Shown piece after piece: positions 1-8,120 of a stretch of 64,000 bases of DNA. The notes under the pieces were generated by a model. The model made no database searches. It saw only the letters and a list, made by a program, of their open reading frames with translations, and had not been told where the DNA came from. The position numbers and the translations under genes were made by a program. The first letter of the stretch is position 1; each line of letters starts with the position of its first letter. The DNA comes from Tritonibacter mobilis (GTDB lineage Bacteria > Pseudomonadota > Alphaproteobacteria > Rhodobacterales > Rhodobacteraceae): positions 186,001 to 250,000 of the forward strand of contig NZ_LNWY01000003.1 of assembly GCF_001681715.1 (NCBI RefSeq), written 5' to 3'.

Positions 1-63
1 ACCAGAGGTCATCTGCCCGCACGGCACCCGAGTTCAGCCAGCGCCCATTGTCAGGAGAAAATC

Positions 64-963
64 ATGCCGGAAATCGCCCCCCGTTACTGGGCCATGGTGG
101 CCGCCTTAGGTCTCACTTGGGGCGGGACATTCATGGTGGTCGAACTGGCACTGCGCGGGATCACCCCGTTTTGGCTCGCGTCCGGGCGGATCGGATTTGC
201 GGCGCTGTTGCTGACCGCGGTCTGGGGCCTGCGCGGTTTTCAACTGTTTAAAGAACGCCCAAACTGGTGGATTGTTGTCTTCATTGGCGTTCTTAGCTCC
301 ACGCTGCCGTTCATCCTGATCAGCTGGGGCTTGCAGCATGTGACCTCCGGTTTTGCCGGTGTCAGCATGTCGGCCATCCCGCTGATGGTTCTGCCGCTGG
401 CGCATTTCTTCGCCTCAGAACCTCTGACCCTGCGCCGCCTGATCGGTGTGGTCATCGGCTTTTTCGGGGTCGCCCTGCTGATCGGTGGACAAGCTTTTGA
501 AAGCAACGGCTCCGATCTGGAATGGGCCGGCCGCCTTACCTGCCTGACCGCTGCCGCCTGCTACGCGGTGTCATCCATCTCCATGCGCCGCTTGCCAGAG
601 GTCGACTCCGTTGGCCTTGCCGCAGTGCTGCTCTTGATCGGCACCCTTGGCATCATCCCCGCCGCATGGATGGTCGAAGGCCCGCCACCCGTCATCTCGT
701 CAGAAACCTGGATGTGGTTGGCAATTTTAGGTCTGATCCCAACCGCCGGAGCAAACCTGTTGCGCGTCTTGGTCATTCGCGGTGCAGGGCCGACCTTCAT
801 GAGCCTCACCAATTATCTGGTCCCTGTCTGCGCCGTGTTCTTTGGTGCGGTGTTCCTCAGCGAAGCCCTGCCGGGTACGCTGTTGTGGGCCTTGGCCCTG
901 ATCCTCGCAGGAGTAGCACTCAGCCAATACGGCGCATTAAAACGTCTGTTTGGCTGGACCTGA
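64..963 (+). CDS. DMT-superfamily (EamA) transporter
   Basis: Predicted inner-membrane exporter of 299 aa with about ten hydrophobic helices arranged as two EamA repeats (roughly residues 10-140 and 155-290), the usual length and layout of the drug/metabolite transporter family. The first helix carries the family-typical LTWGGTFM stretch near residue 18. The ATG at 64 is preceded by AGGAGA at 53-58, which supports this start. The substrate cannot be read from the sequence; family members export amino acids, metabolites or drugs. It converges on glmM, and a hairpin-rich repeat lies between the two stop codons. What lies upstream is cut by the window edge. Confidence 0.88.
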   Translation: MPEIAPRYWAMVAALGLTWGGTFMVVELALRGITPFWLASGRIGFAALLLTAVWGLRGFQLFKERPNWWIVVFIGVLSSTLPFILISWGLQHVTSGFAGVSMSAIPLMVLPLAHFFASEPLTLRRLIGVVIGFFGVALLIGGQAFESNGSDLEWAGRLTCLTAAACYAVSSISMRRLPEVDSVGLAAVLLLIGTLGIIPAAWMVEGPPPVISSETWMWLAILGLIPTAGANLLRVLVIRGAGPTFMSLTNYLVPVCAVFFGAVFLSEALPGTLLWALALILAGVALSQYGALKRLFGWT

Positions 964-1002
964 GGCTCAGGCACTAAGGCAAAACCCCCACTTATTCAGT
1001 TT

Positions 1003-1110
1003 TTCAAAAATATCCCGGGGGTGAGGGCTTCGCCCGAGGGGGCAGCGCCCCCTCTCGCGCGCCGAGCCAAAGGCTCGGCGCGCGGGTCCGCCCGGACACC
1101 CGGGCGGAAA
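1003..1110 (-). repeat. Hairpin-rich dispersed repeat, copy A (3' of glmM)
   Basis: This intergenic block contains a perfect 13-bp stem with a 3-base loop (1056-1084), a second 8-bp stem (1088-1107), short GC hairpins around 1023-1052, and the core AAATATCCCGGGGG at 1009-1022. Read on the minus strand it directly follows the glmM stop and ends in GATATTTTTGAAAA, so it probably also acts as transcription terminator for glmM. It resembles six other copies in the window. Confidence 0.7.
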
Positions 1111-1114
1111 AACC

Positions 1115-2458
1115 TCAACTCGTCGCCGCCTCCACAGCAGCGACCACATCATCCACCGCGCGGTTCAGGAGGTCTGGATCCTCACTCTCTGCCATCACTC
1201 GGATCAGCGGCTCGGTGCCGGATTTTCGGATCAAGAGACGCCCATGCCCATTGAGCTGCCCTTCCGCCTGCGCAATCGCATCCTGCACCGCATCCACCTC
1301 TAACGGTACCTGCCCCGCCTCAAAACGTACGTTTTTCAACAGCTGGGGCACCGGTTCAAACTGCTGTGCCAACTCAGAGGCTTTCTGCTCCCGGCGCACC
1401 ATCTCAGCAAGGAAATGCAGCCCCGCCATCAGCCCGTCGCCGGTTGTGGCATAGTCGCTCATCACGATGTGGCCGGATTGCTCACCACCGAGGTTAAAGC
1501 CACCCTGCCGCATTCGCTCCACCACATAGCGGTCACCGACCCCCGTGCGCTCGAGCCCGATGCCGCGATCATTCAGGAACCGTTCCAGACCGAGGTTGGA
1601 CATCACCGTTGCCACCAGCGCACCGCCGCTCAGCCGCCCGTCCTCAGCCCATGCGGACGCCAGAAGCGCCATCAGCTGATCGCCATCCGCAACGGTGCCG
1701 GTCTCGTCGATCACCACCACCCGGTCCGCATCGCCATCAAGGCAGATCCCCACATGGGCACCATGCGCCACCACGGTTTCTGCGGCGACAGCGGGCTTGG
1801 TAGAGCCGCAGCCACGGTTGATGTTCTTGCCGTCCGGTGACACACCTACCGGGATCACATCCGCGCCCAGTTCCCACAGGATTTCCGGTGCAGCCCGATG
1901 GGCCGCGCCATTGGCGCAATCGATCACCACCTTCAACCCGTCCAGACGCATATCGCGTGGCAGAGAGCTCTTTACCCGCTCGCCATAGCGAAAACGGGCA
2001 TCATCAATCCGTTTTGCGCGCCCGATATTGTGGGACTGTGCAGGCTCAACCCCCGCCTCAATCAGCGCTTCCAGCTCCAGTTCCACCTCATCGGAGAGTT
2101 TGTAGCCATCGGGGCCAAAGAATTTGATGCCATTGTCTTCGGCCGGATTGTGGCTGGCAGAAATCATCACACCCAGATCTGCCCGCATCGAACGCGTCAT
2201 CAGCCCCACCGCAGGCGTTGGCACCGGCCCCAGGAGCAGCACGTTCATCCCCGTCGAGGTCAGCCCCGCCGTCAGCGCGTTTTCAAACATATAGCCTGAC
2301 AGCCGTGTGTCCTTACCGATCACCACCCGGTGCACGGTATCTGTTTCACGGCGAAAATACCGACCGACAGCTGCTCCAATACGCAGCGCCATCTCGGCAG
2401 TCATGGGATGCAGATTGGCCTTGCCACGCACCCCATCGGTTCCAAAGAGTTTGCGCAT
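1115..2458 (-). CDS. glmM: Phosphoglucosamine mutase GlmM
   Basis: Converts glucosamine-6-phosphate to glucosamine-1-phosphate on the way to UDP-GlcNAc for peptidoglycan and LPS. The 447-aa product has the GTDGVRG start, the phosphoserine loop ISASHNP with Ser102, the metal-binding DGDADR at 241-246 and the C-terminal phosphate-binding RKSGTEP motif, all at the usual positions for the family. The open frame extends further upstream, but the ATG at 2458 has GAGGAG about nine bases before it and gives the canonical [10 protein letters not shown] terminus. It follows folP by 58 bp, so they are probably cotranscribed, an arrangement also known in other bacteria. Confidence 0.97.
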   Translation of the reverse strand: MRKLFGTDGVRGKANLHPMTAEMALRIGAAVGRYFRRETDTVHRVVIGKDTRLSGYMFENALTAGLTSTGMNVLLLGPVPTPAVGLMTRSMRADLGVMISASHNPAEDNGIKFFGPDGYKLSDEVELELEALIEAGVEPAQSHNIGRAKRIDDARFRYGERVKSSLPRDMRLDGLKVVIDCANGAAHRAAPEILWELGADVIPVGVSPDGKNINRGCGSTKPAVAAETVVAHGAHVGICLDGDADRVVVIDETGTVADGDQLMALLASAWAEDGRLSGGALVATVMSNLGLERFLNDRGIGLERTGVGDRYVVERMRQGGFNLGGEQSGHIVMSDYATTGDGLMAGLHFLAEMVRREQKASELAQQFEPVPQLLKNVRFEAGQVPLEVDAVQDAIAQAEGQLNGHGRLLIRKSGTEPLIRVMAESEDPDLLNRAVDDVVAAVEAATS

Positions 2459-2516
2459 CAAAGCTGCTCCTCTGTCCGGCGCACCGCCGGAGGGTCCAAC
2501 AGCTGCCGTAATCTCG

Positions 2517-3512
2517 TTATCTCGTGGCTTGCCACAGGCGCAGGGCCTGCGCCGTTTCCGCCACATCATGCACCCGTAGCAATTGCACGCCTTGGGCAAA
2601 TCCCGCAAGGCCTACGGCAATAGAACCCGGCGCACGCCGTGCAGCTTGCGGTTCTTTGCCAATCGCGCCAATGAATCCCTTGCGCGAGACCCCCAGAAGG
2701 ATCGGACAGCCAATACCGTGAAACAGGCTCAAATTGCGCAGTAGCGCCAGGTTATGCGCCTCGCTCTTGCCAAACCCGATGCCCGGATCAATGACGATCT
2801 GTTCACGCAAAACACCAATGGCCTCCAGTTGGTCCACCTGTGCTGCAAGGAAATCATAGACGTCGAGCACCACATTCTCGTAATGCGGGTTTTCCTGCAT
2901 GGTTTGCGGATCTCCTTGTGCATGCATCACGCAGACCGGCACCCCAGCCTGTGCCGCCAGCGGTGCCAACGCGGCATCAAAGGTAAAGCCCGACACGTCA
3001 TTGATCAGCGACGCGCCCGCCTCCAATGCCTCCATCCCCACGGTCGCTTTGCGCGTATCGATGGAGATTGGCACTTCACTTGCCTCGCGGATCGCGGCGA
3101 TCACTGGCGCGGTGCGGGTGATCTCTTCCAGTTCTTCGACCTCAGCCGCACCGGGGCGGGTGCTTTCGCCCCCCACATCAATAATCGAGGCCCCGTCTGA
3201 TACCATCTGCAAAGCCGCGTCGCGCGCCGAGGTCAGCTCGTCATGCTGACCGCCGTCAGAAAAACTGTCCGGAGTGACGTTGAGAATGCCCATGATATGC
3301 GGATGGGTCATATCGAGCCCGGCAATTGCGGCGCGGCGGCTCATCAGACGGAACCGGATCTCTTCTGGCAATAGACCCGCCGGCACGATACGGGGCGGGG
3401 CCAAACGATCTAAAACTTCGACCTCAGTGAACCAAAGCGCGCTGCCGGCAAGATGAATAGCGCCCTCGGGGCGCGCATCTCCATGACGAACCAGGGGGCG
3501 GTAGTAACTCAC
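2517..3512 (-). CDS. folP: Dihydropteroate synthase
   Basis: Condenses dihydropterin pyrophosphate with p-aminobenzoate in folate synthesis; the target of sulfonamides. The 331-aa protein has the family signature [14 protein letters not shown] at residues 75-88 and the second signature [11 protein letters not shown] at 112-122. It carries an N-terminal segment of about 70 residues before the TIM barrel, longer than the roughly 280-aa E. coli enzyme; no known domain is evident in it. The start is GTG, and the first bases overlap the folB stop (GTGA), implying translational coupling with folB. The sequence GAGGAG lies upstream inside folB. Confidence 0.96.
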   Translation of the reverse strand: MSYYRPLVRHGDARPEGAIHLAGSALWFTEVEVLDRLAPPRIVPAGLLPEEIRFRLMSRRAAIAGLDMTHPHIMGILNVTPDSFSDGGQHDELTSARDAALQMVSDGASIIDVGGESTRPGAAEVEELEEITRTAPVIAAIREASEVPISIDTRKATVGMEALEAGASLINDVSGFTFDAALAPLAAQAGVPVCVMHAQGDPQTMQENPHYENVVLDVYDFLAAQVDQLEAIGVLREQIVIDPGIGFGKSEAHNLALLRNLSLFHGIGCPILLGVSRKGFIGAIGKEPQAARRAPGSIAVGLAGFAQGVQLLRVHDVAETAQALRLWQATR

Positions 3513-4429
3513 AGGGTATGTTGCTCCTCAGCATGGGCGCGCAGGGGCACGCCGGGGTTGTCCGGGAGCTCTGCGCCGATCACGATCATTTCTTCTGCTT
3601 CGAAAGTAGAAGCGAACCACGCCGCAAGTGCAACCGCATTCGACGGCGGCTCGCTTGGCCCCTCGACCGCATCCAATACAATTTTGGACGGCGCCCAGAC
3701 GCAAATCTGGCCATTCTTCATCGCCCAGTCGAGCTCAGTGCGTGTTTCCACCACTTTGCAGCGTTCATCTCTGGCGGCCAAGCGCCATGCATTTTGCTCA
3801 ATTGCCAGCAAATCAATACGGCGCTGGGTCCATTTATGCCCGGTTTGCGGCAACGCCAGCTCATGCGCCCCCACACAGAGGATCAGCGGCCGTTCGCGGC
3901 ATTCCATCTGATCGATCCAGCCGGTCAGATTGTCACTGTCGATTGCGGTATTGGACAGGAACATCAGCCGAGGGTGTGGTTTGATGTCCTCTTCAGTCTC
4001 ATGCGACACCTGATCCGAGGAACGCACGATCTCCACGCCGAGTTTGCCGGGACCTCGGTCCAGTTTTTCGATACGCACGAAAGCGCGCACCGCCTGCGGC
4101 TCCCACAGGATACGTTCCGCAACCCGCTCGGCAAGGGTTTCCAACAGCGCCAGACGTTCGCGGGCAAGCTCATGGGCAATAGCCTCTGTCACCTTGTCAT
4201 AGGACAGGATGCGATCGACGTCGTCGTCCAGATCCGCAGGCAGCGGCGCAATCTCTACCACCACATTGAAACAGACCCGCTGCGTGGTGCCGCGCTCTTG
4301 CTGAAATGCACCGATCTCAACCTCGACGATATGATCGCGCAGGGAAATCCGATCCAGCGGACCGGGACGTGCCGTTGCGGCGGACCGCTCTGAGGGATGC
4401 GCGAAGGCGAGGTGGATATCGGAACTCAT
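3509..4429 (-). CDS. folB: Dihydroneopterin aldolase with extra C-terminal domain
   Basis: Residues about 25-135 form a FolB domain: the conserved YDKV (77-80), the pterin-anchoring Glu97 in ALLETLAE and the probable catalytic Lys122 in RIEKLDR, ending with GVEIVRS. It should convert dihydroneopterin to hydroxymethyl-dihydropterin, one step before folP, with which it overlaps by four bases. FolB is normally about 120 aa, but this protein continues for another 165 residues. The C-terminal part has an alternating strand/helix look and a segment SNAVALAAWFAS near 263-274 followed by MIVIGAE, which recalls the nucleotide-kinase-like amino acid kinase fold. That assignment is inference only. GAGGG lies before the ATG. 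Confidence 0.88.
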   Translation of the reverse strand: MSSDIHLAFAHPSERSAATARPGPLDRISLRDHIVEVEIGAFQQERGTTQRVCFNVVVEIAPLPADLDDDVDRILSYDKVTEAIAHELARERLALLETLAERVAERILWEPQAVRAFVRIEKLDRGPGKLGVEIVRSSDQVSHETEEDIKPHPRLMFLSNTAIDSDNLTGWIDQMECRERPLILCVGAHELALPQTGHKWTQRRIDLLAIEQNAWRLAARDERCKVVETRTELDWAMKNGQICVWAPSKIVLDAVEGPSEPPSNAVALAAWFASTFEAEEMIVIGAELPDNPGVPLRAHAEEQHTL

Positions 4430-4579
4430 GGTGTGGCCCTCGGCTGGCTTAGAACAGGAAGGAGGCTGTGTCAGGAGTCACAGTCTTAGGTCCGTTCAGG
4501 CCAAATAACAGGCTCAGACCCGCCGTGCCAGAGCCGGAAAGCGGCGTCTGGCGATCTCTGGCAGGGAAAATCGCGTCGC

Positions 4580-5224
4580 TTATTTTGCCGCCGTGCGGAA
4601 ACGCTCGTCACGGTAGAAAAGATGCACGCCAATACGCGCGGTCTTGGTAAACTTCCGCGACCAACGCGGCTTTACCGCTGTGGTGTGATAGTAGGTGGCA
4701 CCCTGCGTGAGTTTCGGGTTCACCCCGTCTAGGATCAGCCGCGCCACCTTGGCGACACGTTCAAACGCGCGTGGCTCGCGGATCACTTCCTTTTGACCAT
4801 CACAGGTATAGGTGAACTGGCACTGATATTTGCGACCTGTGCCCTGATTGATCACGCCACAGAACGTATTGGGGAATTGTGAACTCTTGACCCGATTGCG
4901 GATCACCTCAGCGACCGCAAACTGACCTTTGACGGTCTCGCCCCGCGCCTCAAAGTACAGCGCTTCGGCAAGGCACGCAAATTCACTGCCGCCGGACGCT
5001 TCGGGTCGGCTGTCTAAGAAGGCCCGCGTGTACTCGACCTGCGTGACTTCTTTGGTTCGGCTTTGGCGTTTTCCACCCAAAAAGCGTAGCATACGCTCCT
5101 TTGGCGCGGCCTGAAGCGTCGACTGCTCCTGTTTGAAAAGCGCATCCAGCCCCATGTCTGCAGAGGCAATGCTACCGCATAGTGTTGCCGCGATCACTGC
5201 GACACACATCAGATTCCGTTTCAT
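4580..5224 (-). CDS. Secreted cell wall hydrolase, SleB (Hydrolase_2) family
   Basis: A 214-aa protein with an N-terminal signal peptide (hydrophobic residues about 5-22, cleavage probably after SIASA). The SleB-like catalytic domain spans roughly 80-205 and includes LAEALYFEARGE (85-96), where the Glu is the expected catalytic residue, then AEVIRNRV and the Cys-containing CGVINQG and YQCQFTYTCDG segments typical of Gram-negative homologues. It likely acts in the periplasm as a lytic transglycosylase or amidase during wall remodelling. It stands alone, between folB and the PPDK-like gene, both on the same strand with gaps of about 150-170 bp. Confidence 0.9.
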   Translation of the reverse strand: MKRNLMCVAVIAATLCGSIASADMGLDALFKQEQSTLQAAPKERMLRFLGGKRQSRTKEVTQVEYTRAFLDSRPEASGGSEFACLAEALYFEARGETVKGQFAVAEVIRNRVKSSQFPNTFCGVINQGTGRKYQCQFTYTCDGQKEVIREPRAFERVAKVARLILDGVNPKLTQGATYYHTTAVKPRWSRKFTKTARIGVHLFYRDERFRTAAK

Positions 5225-5394
5225 TCAGGGTACCCCCGGTCCAACTGCCTGCAGCGGCATTCCGACCGCAAGCGACGGCTTCGGGTAACGGAAATGTATC
5301 AAAACGTCCACCCAAGCGGACGTATACCCGTTATGCTCCAAGGCTTACATCGATGCGGCGATGTCTCTTTTGCCGCCGAAGAACCCTGAATTCG

Positions 5395-7959
5395 TTAATT
5401 TTTTATGTATGTCGGCGCTATTCGGCCGGTTTTATCGGCGATCGCCAATTGCGCCGCCGCGAGCCGTGCAACGGGCACTCGAAAGGGGGAGCAGGACACA
5501 TAATCAAAGCCCGCCTCGCGGCAAAACGCGATTGATTCGGGGTTGCCGCCGTGCTCACCACAGATCGACAGGGTGATTTCAGGCTTTGCCATCCGTCCCC
5601 GCTGCACACCGAGTTGTAACAGCTCCCCTACTCCATCCACATCGAGCACGTGGAACGGGTCTTCTGCAAAGACACCCTGCTGCACATAGGCCGACATGAA
5701 CCGCCCCGCATCATCCCGGGACAGACCATAGGTCATCTGCGTGAGATCGTTGGTGCCAAAGCTCAGGAAGGCAGTGTGAACAGCAATCTCATCAGCGCGC
5801 AGCGCCGCTCTTGGGGTTTCGACCATGACGCCCAGACGATAGGTGAAATCCGCCCCGCGCTCGGACTTCACTGCTGAGGCGACCGCATCAATCCGGGCCT
5901 TCACCAATTCCACCTCACGCTTGGCCGACACCAGCGGGATCATGATTTCCGGCACCACCGGTGCCCCATCGCGTGAGGCTTCCAGCGTGGCCTCAAAAAT
6001 CGCACGCGCCTGCATGTCGTAGATCTCGGGCACTGTCACCCCAAGACGCACACCGCGCAGGCCCAGCATGGGGTTATACTCACCCATTTCCTCCACCCGG
6101 CGGGTCACATCGCTGACTGGCAGGCCCAAAGCCTCGGAAAGCTCGCGCTGACCCGCGGTCGTGGTCGGCAAAAACTCATGCAGAGGTGGGTCAAACAGGC
6201 GAATGCAAACCGGCATCCCTTCCATGATCCGAAACAGCTCGCGGAAATCCTTCCGCTGCATCGGCAGCAGGCGCGCCAGCACCGCGGCCCGGCCCGAAGA
6301 GGTCTCGGCAAAGATCATCTCCCGCATCACCGTCAGACGGCCGGGATCAAAGAACATATGCTCTGTCCGACAGAGCCCAATCCCTTGCGCATTGAAATTG
6401 CGTGCGGTTTGCGCATCTGCAGGCGTGTCGGCATTGGCCCGGATCGCGATGTCACGCGCCGCATCGGCCCACCCCATCAGAGTCGTAAGCGCATCGTCTT
6501 CCGCCGCCTCGGTCATTTTTGGCTCTCCCGCCAAAACCTGACCCGAGGTTCCATCCACGGTGATCGTCTCTCCGGATTTGAAAACCCGCCCATCCGGCGC
6601 GGTTAACTGCTTGCGTCGGCTATCAAATCTCAGGCTGGAGGCCCCCACGATACAAGGCAGCCCAAGCCCGCGCCCGATCACCGCCGCATGGCTGGTCATG
6701 CCGCCTTTTTCCGTGAGAACACCAGCCGCTGCGTGCATGCCACGCACATCCTCCGGCGAGGTTTCACGCCGCGCCAGAATGCACGGCTCGCCGCGCGATT
6801 TGCTGGCCTGCGCCTCTGTCGCGGTGAACACCAGCCGCCCCGTGGCAGCACCGGGGCTTGCAGCGATCCCGCTGCCGATCACATCGCGTTTGGCGTCCGG
6901 GTCCACCTGACGGTGCAGCAATTCATTGAGCGAATGCGCGTCCACCCGCATCACCGCCTCTTCCGGTGGGATAATCCCGTCTTCGGCCAGCCGCACTGCA
7001 ATCCGCACCGCAGCCTGAGCCGAGCGCGTCACCCGCACCCCATCCAGAATATGCACGCGGCCATTCTCGATCACGAACTCCACCTGCATCTCCGCGCGCA
7101 GCTTCACCCGCATCAGGGCCGCATGGGCCTTTAGCTCTGCAAAGGCTTCGGGCGCTAACTCCTCAAGCGAAGGACCGCGTTCGTCCTGCTCCAGATAGAT
7201 CGATTCTGCATCGACCCCCAGCGCGTCCCGCCCCTGACTTTGGCTCAGATACCGGCCCGTGATCTGCGGCAACCCGGTTTGAGAGTTCACAAGCTGCAGC
7301 ACGCCAGAGCCGCATTCGCCCTGCCCCAGCCCCGGCACCATTTCCTGCACCACCAGCCCAAGCCCGGCATCCTCCGGCGCGCCCTTGGCCGCCCGCAACA
7401 GCCGCGCCGAAGTGCCCTCCCACGCGCGCGCCATCGACCTCAGCACCGCCGCCAGCTGTTCGCCGGGATCTTGGGGGAACGGCTCTTCGGCCTCAGCCTC
7501 ATAGGCCTGCAACATCTCGCTCAGCGCATCGGGGCCGCCATCCTCGACGTCCTCAAACACATCCGGGTCCAGCCGCGCCACATGCACCGCATAGGACTGC
7601 ACAAACCGCAAATAAAGCGCCGCCGCCGCATCCGCGCCAAGCGTGTCGCTCAGATCCACGAACCGCGCATCATTCATGCCAATGTTCAGCACCGCACCGG
7701 GGCCACCCCAGTCGGGATCTTCCGAGGATGGGCGCACACAAAGCAGCGCATCGGGGCGCAGATCCGCAAGGATCGCCTGCACGTCGACCATATAGCCTTC
7801 GGCGATCTCATGCACCGCATCAAAGGACAGCGCCACAGTCTGCGGCACCGGCAGGTTCAACCGCACCAGCCGCTGCAAACATTTCGCCCGCCCGCCATGT
7901 GTCTGATTGGCAATCGGCGCGGTGGCCGTGATCAAAGTGGCCTTCGGGGTAGTATCCAT
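5395..7959 (-). CDS. Pyruvate phosphate dikinase-like PEP-utilising enzyme
   Basis: An 854-aa protein with the three-part PPDK layout: an N-terminal ATP-grasp/PEP-binding region, a central swivelling domain with GGMTSHAAVIGRG carrying the phosphoryl His near residue 424, and a C-terminal PEP/pyruvate barrel with CGEHGGNP (active Cys near 800) and SCSPFRVPVARLAAAQ. The C-terminal half is canonical. The N terminus is divergent: GGRAKCLQRL replaces the usual GGKGANLAEM, and VRPSSEDPDWGG replaces the canonical VRSGA... stretch. It could therefore be a paralogue with altered nucleotide use rather than the main PPDK. The frame is open upstream, but ATG at 7959 follows AGGGGAC and is the best start. 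Confidence 0.85.
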   Translation of the reverse strand: MDTTPKATLITATAPIANQTHGGRAKCLQRLVRLNLPVPQTVALSFDAVHEIAEGYMVDVQAILADLRPDALLCVRPSSEDPDWGGPGAVLNIGMNDARFVDLSDTLGADAAAALYLRFVQSYAVHVARLDPDVFEDVEDGGPDALSEMLQAYEAEAEEPFPQDPGEQLAAVLRSMARAWEGTSARLLRAAKGAPEDAGLGLVVQEMVPGLGQGECGSGVLQLVNSQTGLPQITGRYLSQSQGRDALGVDAESIYLEQDERGPSLEELAPEAFAELKAHAALMRVKLRAEMQVEFVIENGRVHILDGVRVTRSAQAAVRIAVRLAEDGIIPPEEAVMRVDAHSLNELLHRQVDPDAKRDVIGSGIAASPGAATGRLVFTATEAQASKSRGEPCILARRETSPEDVRGMHAAAGVLTEKGGMTSHAAVIGRGLGLPCIVGASSLRFDSRRKQLTAPDGRVFKSGETITVDGTSGQVLAGEPKMTEAAEDDALTTLMGWADAARDIAIRANADTPADAQTARNFNAQGIGLCRTEHMFFDPGRLTVMREMIFAETSSGRAAVLARLLPMQRKDFRELFRIMEGMPVCIRLFDPPLHEFLPTTTAGQRELSEALGLPVSDVTRRVEEMGEYNPMLGLRGVRLGVTVPEIYDMQARAIFEATLEASRDGAPVVPEIMIPLVSAKREVELVKARIDAVASAVKSERGADFTYRLGVMVETPRAALRADEIAVHTAFLSFGTNDLTQMTYGLSRDDAGRFMSAYVQQGVFAEDPFHVLDVDGVGELLQLGVQRGRMAKPEITLSICGEHGGNPESIAFCREAGFDYVSCSPFRVPVARLAAAQLAIADKTGRIAPTYIKN

Positions 7960-8067
7960 CGGTTCGTCCCCTGTGTGTTTCTGCAATGCAGCGATCCTCC
8001 CTGAACCCGAGCATAATGCGCGCAATCACTCCCGCAAGGAAAAGCATGCCAAAGCTGCAACAAAAAC

Positions 8068-8093
8068 GGCCCTCACTAAAAATAGCGAGGGCC
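8068..8093 (-). terminator. Rho-independent terminator of glyS
   Basis: On the minus strand, 28 bases after the glyS stop, GGCCCTCGCT pairs with AGTGAGGGCC (ten pairs including one G-U) around a six-base T/A loop and is followed by GTTTTTG. The position and T-tract fit a terminator ending the glyQ-glyS transcript before the PPDK-like gene. Confidence 0.8.
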
Positions 8094-8120
8094 TTTGATC
8101 ACGCGAGTTGACGCGAAGGA

